A DNA stretch of 11,276 nucleotides from Fretibacterium sp. (lineage in GTDB: Bacteria; Synergistota; Synergistia; Synergistales; Aminobacteriaceae), in the NCBI GenBank assembly GCA_016280565.1, contig JAEEGY010000131.1, forward strand, positions 1 to 11,276, given 5' to 3'. The notes under the pieces are model-generated. The model did not search any database. It saw only the letters and a list, made by a program, of their open reading frames with translations, and had not been told where the DNA came from. Below are positions 1 through 8,157 of this stretch, one piece after another. The number at the start of each line of letters is the position of its first letter. The first letter of the stretch is position 1. Made by a program: the position numbers and the translations under genes.

Positions 1-541
1 CCGCACCACGATGGAGTCGGAGAACAAAACCGACGCGGAGAGACGCGCCGTGATGAAGGTCACGCGCCTTGCGAAGGTCGAGGTGCCCGATTCTCTGAGG
101 GACCGTCAGGTTCAGGTGTTGCGCCAGAGGGACGAGCAGGAGGTCCATGACCGTTACGGCATGGAACTGAAGGACGTTCTTGGCAAAAACGACGAGGACT
201 GGGAAAGCAGTTATATTGAGGTCATGAAGCTCAGGGCTGCAAGCATGGTGCGCCAGAGCTTGGTCATGGAGACTATTGGCAAGAAATATGATGTCAATGT
301 TGAGAAGAAGGACGTCGAGGCTGAGCTTGCCCGCCGCGCGGCCCTCTTCCAGATGGAGCCAGGGCGTCTCCTGAACTATCTGTATAAAAATGAGAGCGCC
401 ATGTCGCGCCTCATCGATGACGTGCGCTACGGCAAGATCACGGATGAGCTCATGACGAAGATCAAGGTCAAGGAAGTCGACGAGCTCTCCCCGGAACAGC
501 CTGAGCCCACAAACCAGGACAGTCAGGGCGAAGGGGCGTAA
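1..541 (+). CDS. tig: Trigger factor, C-terminal part (5' end outside window)
   Basis: Trigger factor is the ribosome-bound chaperone and peptidyl-prolyl isomerase that receives nascent chains at the exit tunnel. The reading frame is open to the left edge (first full codon at base 2), so the ATG at 11 is an internal methionine and not the start. About 179 residues are visible. They match the alpha-helical C-terminal substrate-binding domain: a charged helical stretch, an [16 protein letters not shown] helix, the later [16 protein letters not shown] segment, and a helix with [14 protein letters not shown] near the end. The tail is acidic and Pro/Glu-rich, as is common for the family. The ribosome-binding and PPIase domains would lie upstream. 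The TAA stop at 539-541 is 5 nt before clpP, which suggests co-transcription. Recognition rests on sequence character plus the neighbouring clpP and clpX. Confidence 0.9.
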   Translation, partial: RTTMESENKTDAERRAVMKVTRLAKVEVPDSLRDRQVQVLRQRDEQEVHDRYGMELKDVLGKNDEDWESSYIEVMKLRAASMVRQSLVMETIGKKYDVNVEKKDVEAELARRAALFQMEPGRLLNYLYKNESAMSRLIDDVRYGKITDELMTKIKVKEVDELSPEQPEPTNQDSQGEGA

Positions 542-546
542 GTGGC

Positions 547-1131
547 ATGTCCTACTATATTCCCTATGTCATTGAGCAGACGGGACGGGGTGAACGCAGC
601 TACGACATCTACAGCCGCCTGCTGAAGGACCGGATCATCTTTCTGGGCTCGGAGGTGGAGGACGGCGTGGCGAACTCCATCGTTGCACAGCTCCTTTTCC
701 TTGAGAGCGAGGACCCCGACAAGGATATCCACCTCTACATCAACAGTCCGGGGGGCAGCGTGACGGCGGGGCTGGCGATCTATGACACTATGCAGTACAT
801 CAAGAGCCCTGTGTCTACCATTTGTGTTGGGCTCGCAGCCAGCATGGCGGCGGTCCTCCTGGCCGGAGGCGCGAAGGGTAAGCGCCTTGCACTCCCCAAC
901 GCGGAGATGATGATCCACCAGCCCCTTGGCGGCGCTCAGGGACAGGCCAGCGACATTGAGATCCGGGCGCGCAACATTCTGAAGACGAAGGACCGCATGA
1001 ACCGCATTCTGGCCCAGCACACGGGGCAGGAACTTGAGAAGGTGGCCCGGGACACGGACCGGGACAACTACATGACCGCCGAAGAGGCGCTGAACTACGG
1101 CCTGATCGACCGCGTCATTGAGTCCCGCTAA
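547..1131 (+). CDS. clpP: ATP-dependent Clp protease proteolytic subunit ClpP
   Basis: ClpP is a cytosolic serine peptidase. It forms a double-heptamer barrel and degrades proteins fed into it by an AAA+ unfoldase, here probably ClpX from the next gene. The 194-residue length is normal for the family. The catalytic triad is visible: Ser99 in GLAASMAA, His124 in MMIHQPLGG and Asp173 in DTDRDN. The oligomer-forming INSPGGSV segment is at about 65-72. The N-terminus is short, with only a few residues before the conserved [20 protein letters not shown] region, so any propeptide would be very small. The ATG start has GAAGGGG about 10 nt upstream (530-536), inside the end of tig. The 5-nt gap after tig supports one transcript. 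Confidence 0.97.
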   Translation: MSYYIPYVIEQTGRGERSYDIYSRLLKDRIIFLGSEVEDGVANSIVAQLLFLESEDPDKDIHLYINSPGGSVTAGLAIYDTMQYIKSPVSTICVGLAASMAAVLLAGGAKGKRLALPNAEMMIHQPLGGAQGQASDIEIRARNILKTKDRMNRILAQHTGQELEKVARDTDRDNYMTAEEALNYGLIDRVIESR

Positions 1132-1149
1132 CGGATAATGGCATAAGTT

Positions 1150-1176
1150 AAGGGGGGTGGGCGCTGCCCTCCCCTT
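1150..1176 (+). terminator. GC-rich hairpin between clpP and clpX; weak terminator or attenuator
   Basis: The AAGGGG at 1150-1155 pairs with CCCCTT at 1171-1176, and GGGC at 1159-1162 pairs with GCCC at 1166-1169 around a 3-nt loop. The two stems are separated by a GGT/T internal bulge. The following bases (TTTCATTTA when counted from the stem's last two T's) are only moderately T-rich. This could partly terminate transcription, or act as an attenuator or processing site that sets the ratio of ClpP to ClpX. It is the only substantial gap in the tig-ysxC block. I see no convincing promoter in the gap. Confidence 0.5.
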
Positions 1177-1188
1177 TCATTTACCTTT

Positions 1189-1195
1189 GGAAGGA
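1189..1195 (+). promoter_or_regulatory. Ribosome binding site that decides the clpX start
   Basis: GGAAGGA at 1189-1195 is a strong Shine-Dalgarno sequence. It ends 2 nt before the TTG at 1198, too close for initiation, but 8 nt before the in-frame TTG at 1204. The second TTG is therefore the more likely start. There is no ATG or GTG start in this frame nearby. Confidence 0.65.
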
Positions 1196-1203
1196 TTTTG
1201 ACC

Positions 1204-2574
1204 TTGAAAACCAATAACAGGATCGGCAATATTATCAGCAACACGCACGACATCCACTGCTCTTTCTGCGGGAAGAGCCAGAAGGAGGTCTATCGCCTCG
1301 TAGCCGGGGACAACGCCTGGATATGCAACGAATGCATCGAGGTGTGCAACATGCTTATGTCGGACGAGGCGGGCGGACAGCCCCCCTTCCAGGCCCCCGC
1401 ATTCCCTGCAGGGACCTCAGGCCCCTTCCCGGCGGGCTTTCAGCCGCCGCAGGTCTCTCAGCCAGCAGCGAAAAGAAAGCAGCCCCAGGCGAAGCTTAAG
1501 TCCATCAAGCCGCGGGAACTTACCGATTTTCTGGACCAGTATGTCATCGGCCAGGCCAGGGCAAAGCGGGTCGTCTCCGTGGCGGTCTATAACCACTACC
1601 AGCGGATAAAGAACAACCTTGAGCTGAAGAACTCGGATATTGAGCTGCAGAAGAGCAACGTCCTGCTCCTGGGGCCCACGGGGTCCGGAAAGACGCTCAT
1701 CGCCCAGACGCTGGCGCGGAAACTCAACGTCCCCTTCGCCATCGCCGACGCGACGACGCTCACCGAGGCAGGCTACGTAGGAGAGGACGTCGAGAACATC
1801 CTGCTTCGCCTGCTTCAGGCGGCGGACTTTGACCTCCCCTCCGCGGAGCGCGGCATTATCTATCTGGACGAGATCGACAAGATCGCCCGCAAGTCGGAGT
1901 CCGTCTCCATCACCCGCGACGTGTCCGGGGAGGGAGTCCAGCAGGCACTGCTCAAGATATTGGAGGGGACCATCGCCAATATCCCCCCCAAGGGAGGCCG
2001 CAAGCACCCGCATCAGGACTTCATCCAGATGAACACGGAGAACATCCTCTTCATCTGCGGTGGCGCGTTTGACGGACTGGAGCCCATCGTGGCGCGGCGC
2101 GTGGCCCAGGGGACGCTGGGCTTCGGCGGGGAACTGGCCCGGAGCACAAAGGACCGCTACGGCATCATGGATAAGGTGCAGCCTGAGGACCTGGTCACCT
2201 TTGGCATCATCCCGGAGCTTGTGGGCCGTATTCCCGTCCTGGTGGCCCTTGAGGAACTGGACAAGGAAGCCTTTGTCCGCATCCTTCAGGAGCCGCGCAA
2301 TGCCCTGGCTAAACAATACAAAAAGATCCTGGAGATGGAGGGCGTGGACCTCGAATTCACCCCGGAAGCCCTGGACCGCATCGCGGAGCTGGCCGTCAAG
2401 CAAAAGACCGGTGCCCGCGGCCTGCGCTCCATCATGGAGAACCTGATGCTGGACGTTCTCTACGAGCTGCCCTCCATGCCGGAAAAGATCAAGCATCTTG
2501 TCGTCACTCCGGAGTTCGTCGACCACAAGATATCCCTCGACGCTCTTTTGTCGGAGAGCCGGGAGGTTGCCTGA
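1204..2574 (+). CDS. clpX: ATP-dependent Clp protease ATP-binding subunit ClpX
   Basis: ClpX is a hexameric AAA+ unfoldase that recognises tagged proteins, unfolds them and passes them into ClpP. I start it at TTG 1204 because of the Shine-Dalgarno spacing; the longest frame begins at TTG 1198. Residues are numbered from 1204. A zinc-binding domain has Cys19, Cys22, Cys41 and Cys44. Walker A GPTGSGKT is at 157-164, the GYVG pore loop at 190-193, Walker B IIYLDEID at 218-225 and the RKH pore loop at 266-268. An LGF motif at 305-307 takes the place of the IGF loop that docks on ClpP. The sensor-2 GAR motif is at about 403-405. The length, 456 residues, exceeds the 424 of E. coli ClpX. Most of the excess is a Pro/Ala/Gly-rich linker at about 55-100 between the zinc and AAA+ domains. 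The stop lies 1 nt before the lon start. Confidence 0.97.
   Translation: MKTNNRIGNIISNTHDIHCSFCGKSQKEVYRLVAGDNAWICNECIEVCNMLMSDEAGGQPPFQAPAFPAGTSGPFPAGFQPPQVSQPAAKRKQPQAKLKSIKPRELTDFLDQYVIGQARAKRVVSVAVYNHYQRIKNNLELKNSDIELQKSNVLLLGPTGSGKTLIAQTLARKLNVPFAIADATTLTEAGYVGEDVENILLRLLQAADFDLPSAERGIIYLDEIDKIARKSESVSITRDVSGEGVQQALLKILEGTIANIPPKGGRKHPHQDFIQMNTENILFICGGAFDGLEPIVARRVAQGTLGFGGELARSTKDRYGIMDKVQPEDLVTFGIIPELVGRIPVLVALEELDKEAFVRILQEPRNALAKQYKKILEMEGVDLEFTPEALDRIAELAVKQKTGARGLRSIMENLMLDVLYELPSMPEKIKHLVVTPEFVDHKISLDALLSESREVA
2561..2566 (+). promoter_or_regulatory. Ribosome binding site that decides the lon start
   Basis: GGGAGG at 2561-2566, inside the last codons of clpX, lies 9 nt before the GTG at 2576. 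This marks GTG 2576 as the lon start rather than the upstream in-frame ATG at 2498. The ATG would add 26 residues coded inside clpX that do not resemble a Lon N-terminus. Confidence 0.8.
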
Positions 2575-2575
2575 C

Positions 2576-4951
2576 GTGGCGGAACAGATCATCGTCACCA
2601 ATGAGGAGAAGCCTGCGCCTGTTGGGGAACGGGACTGTCCGGTCGTTCCCGTAAGGGACGCCGTCCTCTTTCCCGGGGTGATCATGCCCCTCTTCGTTGG
2701 TCGGGCACGTTCCCTCAAGGCGGTAGAGACAGCCCTTCTTCAGGACAAAAGGGTCTTTGTCGTCTCCCAGGCCAACGGCGAGACCGAGGACCCGGCCCCG
2801 GAGGAACTGAATCGGGTCGGTGTGCTCTGCAACCTGCTCCAGATGGCCCGCCTTCCCGACGGGACGACGAAAATTCTGGTGGAGGGCGTCGTCCGCATGG
2901 AGGCTGTCGAATATGTCATCGACGGGGACGTGCTCAGCGCTCACCTTCTTCCTGTTCCCTGGATAAACATGGATCCGCACGTCCTGGAGCCATGGCGGCG
3001 GCGCATCCTGAAGAGCTTTGAGCGTTACAACGCCCTTCAGCCCCGCATCCCAGCCGAGGTCATGGCCTCCATCTCCGAGATGGCTGACCTGGAGCAGCTC
3101 ATCAACCTCATTGGCTCCCACATCTCCGTAAAGCTGGAAGAGCGTCAGGCCCTTTTGGAGATTCGGGACATGAAGGAGGCCCTCACCTTTCTCCTCCGGC
3201 TTTTGACGCAGGAGATCGAGATCCTTGAGTTAGAGCACGATATCCAGGCCCGCGTCCGCTCCGGGGTGGAAAAGGACCAGAAGGAGTACTACCTGCGTGA
3301 GCAGCTTCGTGTGATCCAAAACGAGCTGGGGCAGGAGGACAGCGAAGAAGAGGAGAAGGACGCCTACGCCCGAAAGGTCGAGGAATCCGCCATGAGCGAG
3401 GAGGCGCGGGAGAAGGCACAGAAGGAGCTTTCCCGTCTGGCAAAGATGCCCCTCGTCTCCCCGGAGGCAGCGGTTATCCGCAACTACCTGGATTGGCTGC
3501 TGGACCTGCCATGGGAAGTCCGCACAAAGGAGAACCGCAACCTGGCGCGCGCAGAGAAGGTGCTTGACCGAGACCACTACGGCCTGCGCAAGGTAAAGGA
3601 CAGGATATTGGAGTTCCTGGCCGCCCGCCGACACGCCGGGCAGGATATGAAGGGACAGATCATCTGTTTTGTGGGCCCCCCCGGTGTGGGGAAGACGTCG
3701 CTGGGACAATCCATCGCCAGCGCGCTGAACCGCAACTTCGTCAACGTCTCCCTCGGCGGTGTGCGCGACGAAGCGGAGATACGGGGACACCGCCGGACCT
3801 ACATCGGCTCTCTCCCGGGGCGCATCATCCAGAAGCTGGTCCAGGCGAAGAGCTGCAACCCGGTCATTCTCCTGGACGAGATCGACAAGCTGGGGAACGA
3901 CTTTCGCGGCGATCCTTCCTCCGCTCTGCTGGAGGTGCTGGATCCGCGACAGAACGCCGAGTTCACTGACCATTACCTTGAGGTCCCCTTCGACCTCAGC
4001 GAGGCGCTGTTCCTCACCACCGCCAATGTGACGCACACCATCCCCAAGCCGTTGCTGGACCGTATGGAGCTCATCTCACTCCCCGGCTACATCACGGAGG
4101 AGAAGGTCCAGATCGCCGCGCACTATCTCCTGCCCCGAAACCTGAAGGAGCACGGCCTGAAGCCGGAGGACCTGAAGATGGGCCTTCCCGTGCTGAGGAA
4201 GGTCATCTCCGCCTACACCCGGGAGGCAGGGGTCCGCGGGCTGGACCGGTCGCTGGCAAAGATCGTCCGCAAGGTCACGCGGAGGATCGTTGAAACAGAG
4301 GATAAGAAAGAACCCCTGCCACTGCCGGTGTCCGTCAGGGTGAAGGACCTCAAGGAGTACCTGGGGTCACCCAAACTCTATGACCAGGCCGTGCCCACGT
4401 CACCAGAGCGGGGCTGCGTCGTGGGGCTGGCCTGGACAGAGGCCGGCGGGGACGTCCTGATGATCGAGGTCGTGACGATGAAGGGCAAGGGGGATCTCAT
4501 CCTGACCGGCAACTTAGGGGACGTGATGCAGGAGTCCGCCCGGGCCGCGGTCAGCTACCTCCGCTCGGAGGCATCAGCACTGAAACTGTCCCGTTTTAAC
4601 TGGAAGTCCGTCGACATTCATATCCACGTTCCGGAGGGGGCAGTCCCCAAGGACGGGCCCTCCGCCGGTGTGACCATGGCAACAGCCATCCTCTCGGCGG
4701 TGAGCGGCCGGCGTGTCCTTCCCGGTATCGCCATGACAGGGGAGATATCCCTTCGGGGCAAGGTCCTGCCCGTCGGCGGCATACGGGAGAAGATCCTGGC
4801 AGCGCGCCGTCATGGGATCAAACACATCTTCCTTCCCGCCCCCAACCGGGCAGACGTCGAAGAGGTTCCTCATGAGTACATCGAGGGGATGTCCTTTGAT
4901 TACGTCAGTGAAGCCATGTCGGTGTTTGAGAAAGCGTTGGAACCCAAATGA
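2576..4951 (+). CDS. lon: ATP-dependent protease Lon (LonA type)
   Basis: Lon is a cytosolic AAA+ serine protease, with ATPase and peptidase on one chain, that degrades damaged and regulatory proteins. The GTG start at 2576 gives 791 residues, close to E. coli Lon (784). The N-terminal substrate-binding domain begins with [23 protein letters not shown] and is followed by a long helical, charged region including [20 protein letters not shown]. The presence of this domain makes it LonA rather than LonB. Walker A GPPGVGKT is at 367-374 and Walker B ILLDEID at 431-437. The catalytic dyad is Ser696 in KDGPSAG and Lys739 in [10 protein letters not shown]. The 43-residue spacing of the dyad equals that of E. 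coli Ser679/Lys722. The gene begins 1 nt after clpX and overlaps ysxC by 4 nt, so translational coupling is likely on both sides. Confidence 0.97.
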   Translation: MAEQIIVTNEEKPAPVGERDCPVVPVRDAVLFPGVIMPLFVGRARSLKAVETALLQDKRVFVVSQANGETEDPAPEELNRVGVLCNLLQMARLPDGTTKILVEGVVRMEAVEYVIDGDVLSAHLLPVPWINMDPHVLEPWRRRILKSFERYNALQPRIPAEVMASISEMADLEQLINLIGSHISVKLEERQALLEIRDMKEALTFLLRLLTQEIEILELEHDIQARVRSGVEKDQKEYYLREQLRVIQNELGQEDSEEEEKDAYARKVEESAMSEEAREKAQKELSRLAKMPLVSPEAAVIRNYLDWLLDLPWEVRTKENRNLARAEKVLDRDHYGLRKVKDRILEFLAARRHAGQDMKGQIICFVGPPGVGKTSLGQSIASALNRNFVNVSLGGVRDEAEIRGHRRTYIGSLPGRIIQKLVQAKSCNPVILLDEIDKLGNDFRGDPSSALLEVLDPRQNAEFTDHYLEVPFDLSEALFLTTANVTHTIPKPLLDRMELISLPGYITEEKVQIAAHYLLPRNLKEHGLKPEDLKMGLPVLRKVISAYTREAGVRGLDRSLAKIVRKVTRRIVETEDKKEPLPLPVSVRVKDLKEYLGSPKLYDQAVPTSPERGCVVGLAWTEAGGDVLMIEVVTMKGKGDLILTGNLGDVMQESARAAVSYLRSEASALKLSRFNWKSVDIHIHVPEGAVPKDGPSAGVTMATAILSAVSGRRVLPGIAMTGEISLRGKVLPVGGIREKILAARRHGIKHIFLPAPNRADVEEVPHEYIEGMSFDYVSEAMSVFEKALEPK

Positions 4952-5538
4952 CCGTTACAGTAGAGGCGACCTGCTTCACGCCCGCACAGCTTCCTCCGGA
5001 GGGCCTTCCGGAGATCGTGGTGGCAGGACGTTCCAATGTGGGGAAGTCCAGTTTGATCAACGCTCTTCTGGGGACAAAGCTGGCGCACGTGGGCGGCACG
5101 CCGGGAAAGACACGGAGCATCAATTTCTATCTTGTAGAAGGTGGTGATGAACACCCCTCCTTCCGCCTCGTTGATTTGCCTGGCTACGGTTACGCTGCGC
5201 GAAGCAAAACTGAGAAGAGGGATTGGCTCCGCCTCACCTCAGCCTACCTGGAGAAGAGGGAGTCCCTGCGGCTGGTCTGCCACCTGGTGGACTTCCGCCA
5301 CGGCCTCCTGGCCAATGACCGGGAACTTCAGGAGTGGTTCGTCCAACAGGGGAAAAATCTGCTTGTCGTCTTCACCAAGGCGGACAAGCTGCCCAAAGGT
5401 CAATGGCGAGGTAAAGTTCAGCAATATGTGCGCGAGGGGCTCTTCTCCGTGGACGTCCCCATCGTGACCTCCGCGGAGAAACGGGCGGGGCTGGACGAGC
5501 TGCGGAGCTTTATTGAAAAATTTTTGACTGCTGATTAA
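4948..5538 (+). CDS. ysxC: Ribosome biogenesis GTP-binding protein YsxC/EngB (YihA)
   Basis: This is a small TRAFAC GTPase of the EngB family, known to assist assembly of the large ribosomal subunit. It has 196 residues, a usual length. Visible motifs are G1 GRSNVGKS at 27-34, the TPGKTRSINFY region at 51-61 that carries the switch-I threonine, G3 DLPGYG at 76-81, G4 TKAD at 143-146 and G5 SAEK at 175-178. The start ATG overlaps the lon stop as ATGA, and no strong Shine-Dalgarno is present, so translation is probably coupled to lon. The lon-ysxC pairing is also seen in Bacillus-type genomes. A promoter for the following efflux genes appears to lie within its last codons. Confidence 0.96.
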   Translation: MTVTVEATCFTPAQLPPEGLPEIVVAGRSNVGKSSLINALLGTKLAHVGGTPGKTRSINFYLVEGGDEHPSFRLVDLPGYGYAARSKTEKRDWLRLTSAYLEKRESLRLVCHLVDFRHGLLANDRELQEWFVQQGKNLLVVFTKADKLPKGQWRGKVQQYVREGLFSVDVPIVTSAEKRAGLDELRSFIEKFLTAD

Positions 5539-5541
5539 AAT
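5513..5541 (+). promoter_or_regulatory. Candidate sigma-70-type promoter for the RND efflux operon
   Basis: A -35 element TTGAAA (5513-5518) and a -10 element TAAAAT (5536-5541) are separated by exactly 17 bp. Each matches the consensus at 5 of 6 positions. They straddle the ysxC stop in a locally AT-rich patch of an otherwise GC-rich window. Transcription would start near 5548 and leave a leader of about 50 nt before the transporter ATG. No recognisable operator is visible beside it. Confidence 0.5.
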
Positions 5542-5582
5542 TCGGGGGGGAGAGAAAAAGACTGTCCCCTGATAACCTAACT

Positions 5583-5589
5583 GAAAGGA
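5583..5589 (+). promoter_or_regulatory. Ribosome binding site of the RND transporter gene
   Basis: GAAAGGAG (within 5583-5590) lies 8 nt before the ATG at 5599. It is a strong, well-placed Shine-Dalgarno and supports this start. Confidence 0.75.
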
Positions 5590-5598
5590 GTTGGTACC

Positions 5599-8157
5599 AT
5601 GGATATTGCGCGCGCAAGCATCAAACGCCGGCTCGTCGTGCTGTTCATCTGCGCGATGATAACCCTGGGAGGCGTCGCGGCGTACTTCACCATCGGGAAA
5701 CTGGAGGACCCGGCCTTCACTATCAAGACGGCGGTCATCTCCATCGTCTATCCCGGTTCGACCACCTATGAGGTGGAACGGGAGGCCGCCAGCCGCATGG
5801 AGGACGCTGTTCAGGCCATGGGCGAGGTCAAGGAGCTCCGTACCCGCTGTGCCCCTGGCATGGCGACTCTGTACGTGGACATCAAGGACGAGTACACAGC
5901 CGCGGACCTTCCACAGATATGGAACGTCCTGCGGCAAAAGGTATACGACGAGGAGTCCAATCTGCCCTCCGGATGTTCCGTGTACATCAACAACGACTAT
6001 GGCGACGTGTTTGGCCAGTACTACGCCCTGACGGGCGACGGCTTCACCATGAGGGAATTGTGGGAGTACGCGGACTTCCTGAAGCAGCAGCTGGTCCTGG
6101 TGCCCGGGGTGTCCAGGGTCAGCATCCTTGGGGAACAGACCGAGGCCATCTACGTGGAGTTCTCCACCTCCCGCCTGCGGTCCCTTGGGATCTCTCCCGG
6201 CGCGATCTTCTCCGTGCTGAACAACCAGAACACCATCTCTTCCATGGGAAAGACGTTTTACGGCGAGCAGTACGTGACCATCAACCCCACGGGGGGCATC
6301 CTCTCGGTTGAGGACATCGGCGACGTGGTCGTCAGCGGGGGGAACGGCCGGTTTATCCGTCTGAGGGAGGTCGCGAACATCCGCCGCGATTACGTTGACC
6401 CCCAGAGCATGATGATGTTCTTCAACGGCCGGCCATCCCTGGGTATCGGTATCGCTACCGTCACCGGCGGCAACGTCGTGACCATGGGAGAGGCCGTGAC
6501 AAAACGCCTTGAGGAGCTGGAGACCCGGCGCCCCATCGGCATGGAGCTGGATGAGATCTATATGCAGTCCGAGGGGGTTGTCAACTCCGTCCATGACTTC
6601 GTCGTGAACCTGCTGGAATCCCTCGTGATCGTGGTAGGCGTGCTGCTCATTTTCATGGGGTTGAGGTCAGGGCTGCTCATCGGCGTCGTGTTGCTGCTGA
6701 CCGTGGCAGGAACCCTTATGATCATGAATTACTCCGGCATCTTCCTTCAGCAGGTGTCCCTCGCGGCGCTGATCATCGCCCTGGGCTCCCTGGTGGACAA
6801 CGCCATTGTCGTGACGGAAGGCATGCTCGTCGGCGTGCAGCGCGGACAGTCCACGGAGGACGCGGCCTCGGAAACGGTGACAGGCTCCGTCTGGGCCATG
6901 CTGGGCGGCACCTTTATCGCCGTGCTGGCCTTCGCCCCCATCGGCCTGTCGCCGGACAGCACAGGGGAGTTCTGCCGCAGCCTTTTACAGGTGGTCGCTA
7001 TTTCCATGATGTTGAGCTGGCTCCTGGCCATCACCGCCACGCCAGCTATCGGCACGTTCATGCTGAAGCCCGCTAAGCAGGAGGGCGATCCCTACGATAA
7101 ATTCCTGTTCCGCATCTATCGTGCCTTCCTGGAGGGCTGTCTGCGCTACCGCTTCATCACCGTGGTCGCAGTGTTGGGGCTCTTCGCGTTCTCCGTGCTG
7201 GGCTTCATGCAGCTGGACAAGACCTTCTTCCCGGACTCCACTGCCATGTACTTTGTCGCAGACCTGTGGAAGAGGCAGGGCACGTCCATCAACGCTCAGA
7301 AGGAAATGACCATGGAGTTAGCCCAGCGACTGCAGAGTTGGGACGGCATCAAAAATGTCACTGCGACGATTGGCGGCGGGAACTTGCGTTTCATGCTGAC
7401 CTACTCGCCCCCTGACTCCAGCGCCTCGTTCTCGGAACTTCTGGTTGAGCTGAAGGAGGACGAGGATCCCGTGGCCCTCCTCAACGAGACCCAGCGCATC
7501 ATCAATGAAGAGATGCCGGGAGTGGAGGGGATCTGCAAGCTCTTTGCCAAAGGCAGCGGCATGGCCGCGTCCATCGGGGCCCGGTTCTATGGCGAAGATC
7601 CTTTAGTGTTGCGAAATCTGGCGGAACAGGCGAAGGCCATCATGGAGGACGACCCCATTCACAACTGCGTCCGCATCGACTGGCGCGACCGCGTCCCGGT
7701 GTTCCGTCCCCAGATACGCAAGGACAGGATGCAGAGCCTTGGCCTGACCCGGCCTGACATCAACAACGCGATCCTCACGGCCACCACAGGCTACACGGTG
7801 GGCGCGTTCCGCGATGGAGACAAAACGCTGGCCATCCGTCTTGGCCTCACGCCGGATGAACGGAATAAGATCGAGAGCCTGCTTTCCTATCCCATCTGGG
7901 CCCCCGCGGCCGGAGAATCCGTCCCCCTGGGAACGATTGTTTCTGACCTCGAGACGGTCTATGAGGACGACATCCTCATGCGGCGGGACCGGCAGCGAGT
8001 CATCACCGTGGAGAGCGACGTGAAGAAGGGGGCCACCCCGTCGGCAATGCAAGAGCGCATCCAGGCGAAAATAGAGGCTATACCGCTTCCTCCCGGCTAT
8101 TCCTTTAAGTGGGGCGGCGAAAAGGAGAATGAGGCAAACGCCATGGGCGGAATGTAA
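5599..8157 (+). CDS. RND efflux transporter, N-terminal 852 residues, ended by a premature TAA
   Basis: This is an AcrB-like resistance-nodulation-division inner-membrane transporter, which would use the proton gradient to export compounds through an adaptor and an outer-membrane channel. TM1 is at about 11-31, followed by periplasmic pore-domain sequence including GKLEDPAFTIKTAV and PGSTTYEVEREAASRMEDAV. TM2-TM6 run from about 336 to 490 and TM7 is at about 519-537, followed by the second periplasmic loop. Proton-relay Asp400 is in LVDNAIVV; AcrB has two Asp at this site, here the second is Asn. Translation ends at TAA 8155-8157, just where TM8 should begin, although RND transporters usually have about 1000-1050 residues. 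The same frame continues after the TAA with TM8-TM12 to 8634, making 1011 positions in total. As read, the product lacks the last five helices and is unlikely to work unless the stop is suppressed. Substrate is unknown. Confidence 0.9.
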   Translation: MDIARASIKRRLVVLFICAMITLGGVAAYFTIGKLEDPAFTIKTAVISIVYPGSTTYEVEREAASRMEDAVQAMGEVKELRTRCAPGMATLYVDIKDEYTAADLPQIWNVLRQKVYDEESNLPSGCSVYINNDYGDVFGQYYALTGDGFTMRELWEYADFLKQQLVLVPGVSRVSILGEQTEAIYVEFSTSRLRSLGISPGAIFSVLNNQNTISSMGKTFYGEQYVTINPTGGILSVEDIGDVVVSGGNGRFIRLREVANIRRDYVDPQSMMMFFNGRPSLGIGIATVTGGNVVTMGEAVTKRLEELETRRPIGMELDEIYMQSEGVVNSVHDFVVNLLESLVIVVGVLLIFMGLRSGLLIGVVLLLTVAGTLMIMNYSGIFLQQVSLAALIIALGSLVDNAIVVTEGMLVGVQRGQSTEDAASETVTGSVWAMLGGTFIAVLAFAPIGLSPDSTGEFCRSLLQVVAISMMLSWLLAITATPAIGTFMLKPAKQEGDPYDKFLFRIYRAFLEGCLRYRFITVVAVLGLFAFSVLGFMQLDKTFFPDSTAMYFVADLWKRQGTSINAQKEMTMELAQRLQSWDGIKNVTATIGGGNLRFMLTYSPPDSSASFSELLVELKEDEDPVALLNETQRIINEEMPGVEGICKLFAKGSGMAASIGARFYGEDPLVLRNLAEQAKAIMEDDPIHNCVRIDWRDRVPVFRPQIRKDRMQSLGLTRPDINNAILTATTGYTVGAFRDGDKTLAIRLGLTPDERNKIESLLSYPIWAPAAGESVPLGTIVSDLETVYEDDILMRRDRQRVITVESDVKKGATPSAMQERIQAKIEAIPLPPGYSFKWGGEKENEANAMGGM
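8155..8157 (+). other. In-frame TAA interrupting the RND transporter gene
   Basis: The codon after GGA-ATG is TAA, and AAG-CTC-TTC then continues the same frame into TM8 with no frameshift. A single change from CAA, GAA or AAA would explain it. TAA also ends tig, clpP, ysxC and the adaptor gene here, so stop-codon reassignment is not an explanation. It may be a real nonsense mutation, a sequencing or assembly error, or a readthrough site. Confidence 0.9.

Noticed and set aside
1111..1139. GATAAT at 1134-1139 as a -10 element for a clpX promoter
   Set aside because: No acceptable -35 hexamer lies 16-18 bp upstream.
2498..2575. Upstream ATG at 2498 as the start of lon (26 extra residues)
   Set aside because: The extra residues are coded inside clpX and do not look like Lon. 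GTG 2576 has a strong Shine-Dalgarno at the right distance and follows the clpX stop by 1 nt.
1417..2718. Long minus-strand open frame opposite clpX (433 codons)
   Set aside because: It is a shadow of GC-rich coding sequence; clpX on the plus strand has clear motifs, and the shadow has no recognisable domain.
5547..5569. GGGGA/TCCCC pairing between ysxC and the RND gene as a terminator
   Set aside because: The stem is only 5 bp with a 13-nt loop and no T-tract, and it lies in the likely leader of the RND transcript.
5239..6594. Long minus-strand open frame (451 codons) opposite ysxC and the RND gene
   Set aside because: It spans two confident plus-strand genes, is His/Asp/Gly/Val-biased as expected from antisense reading, and shows no domain.
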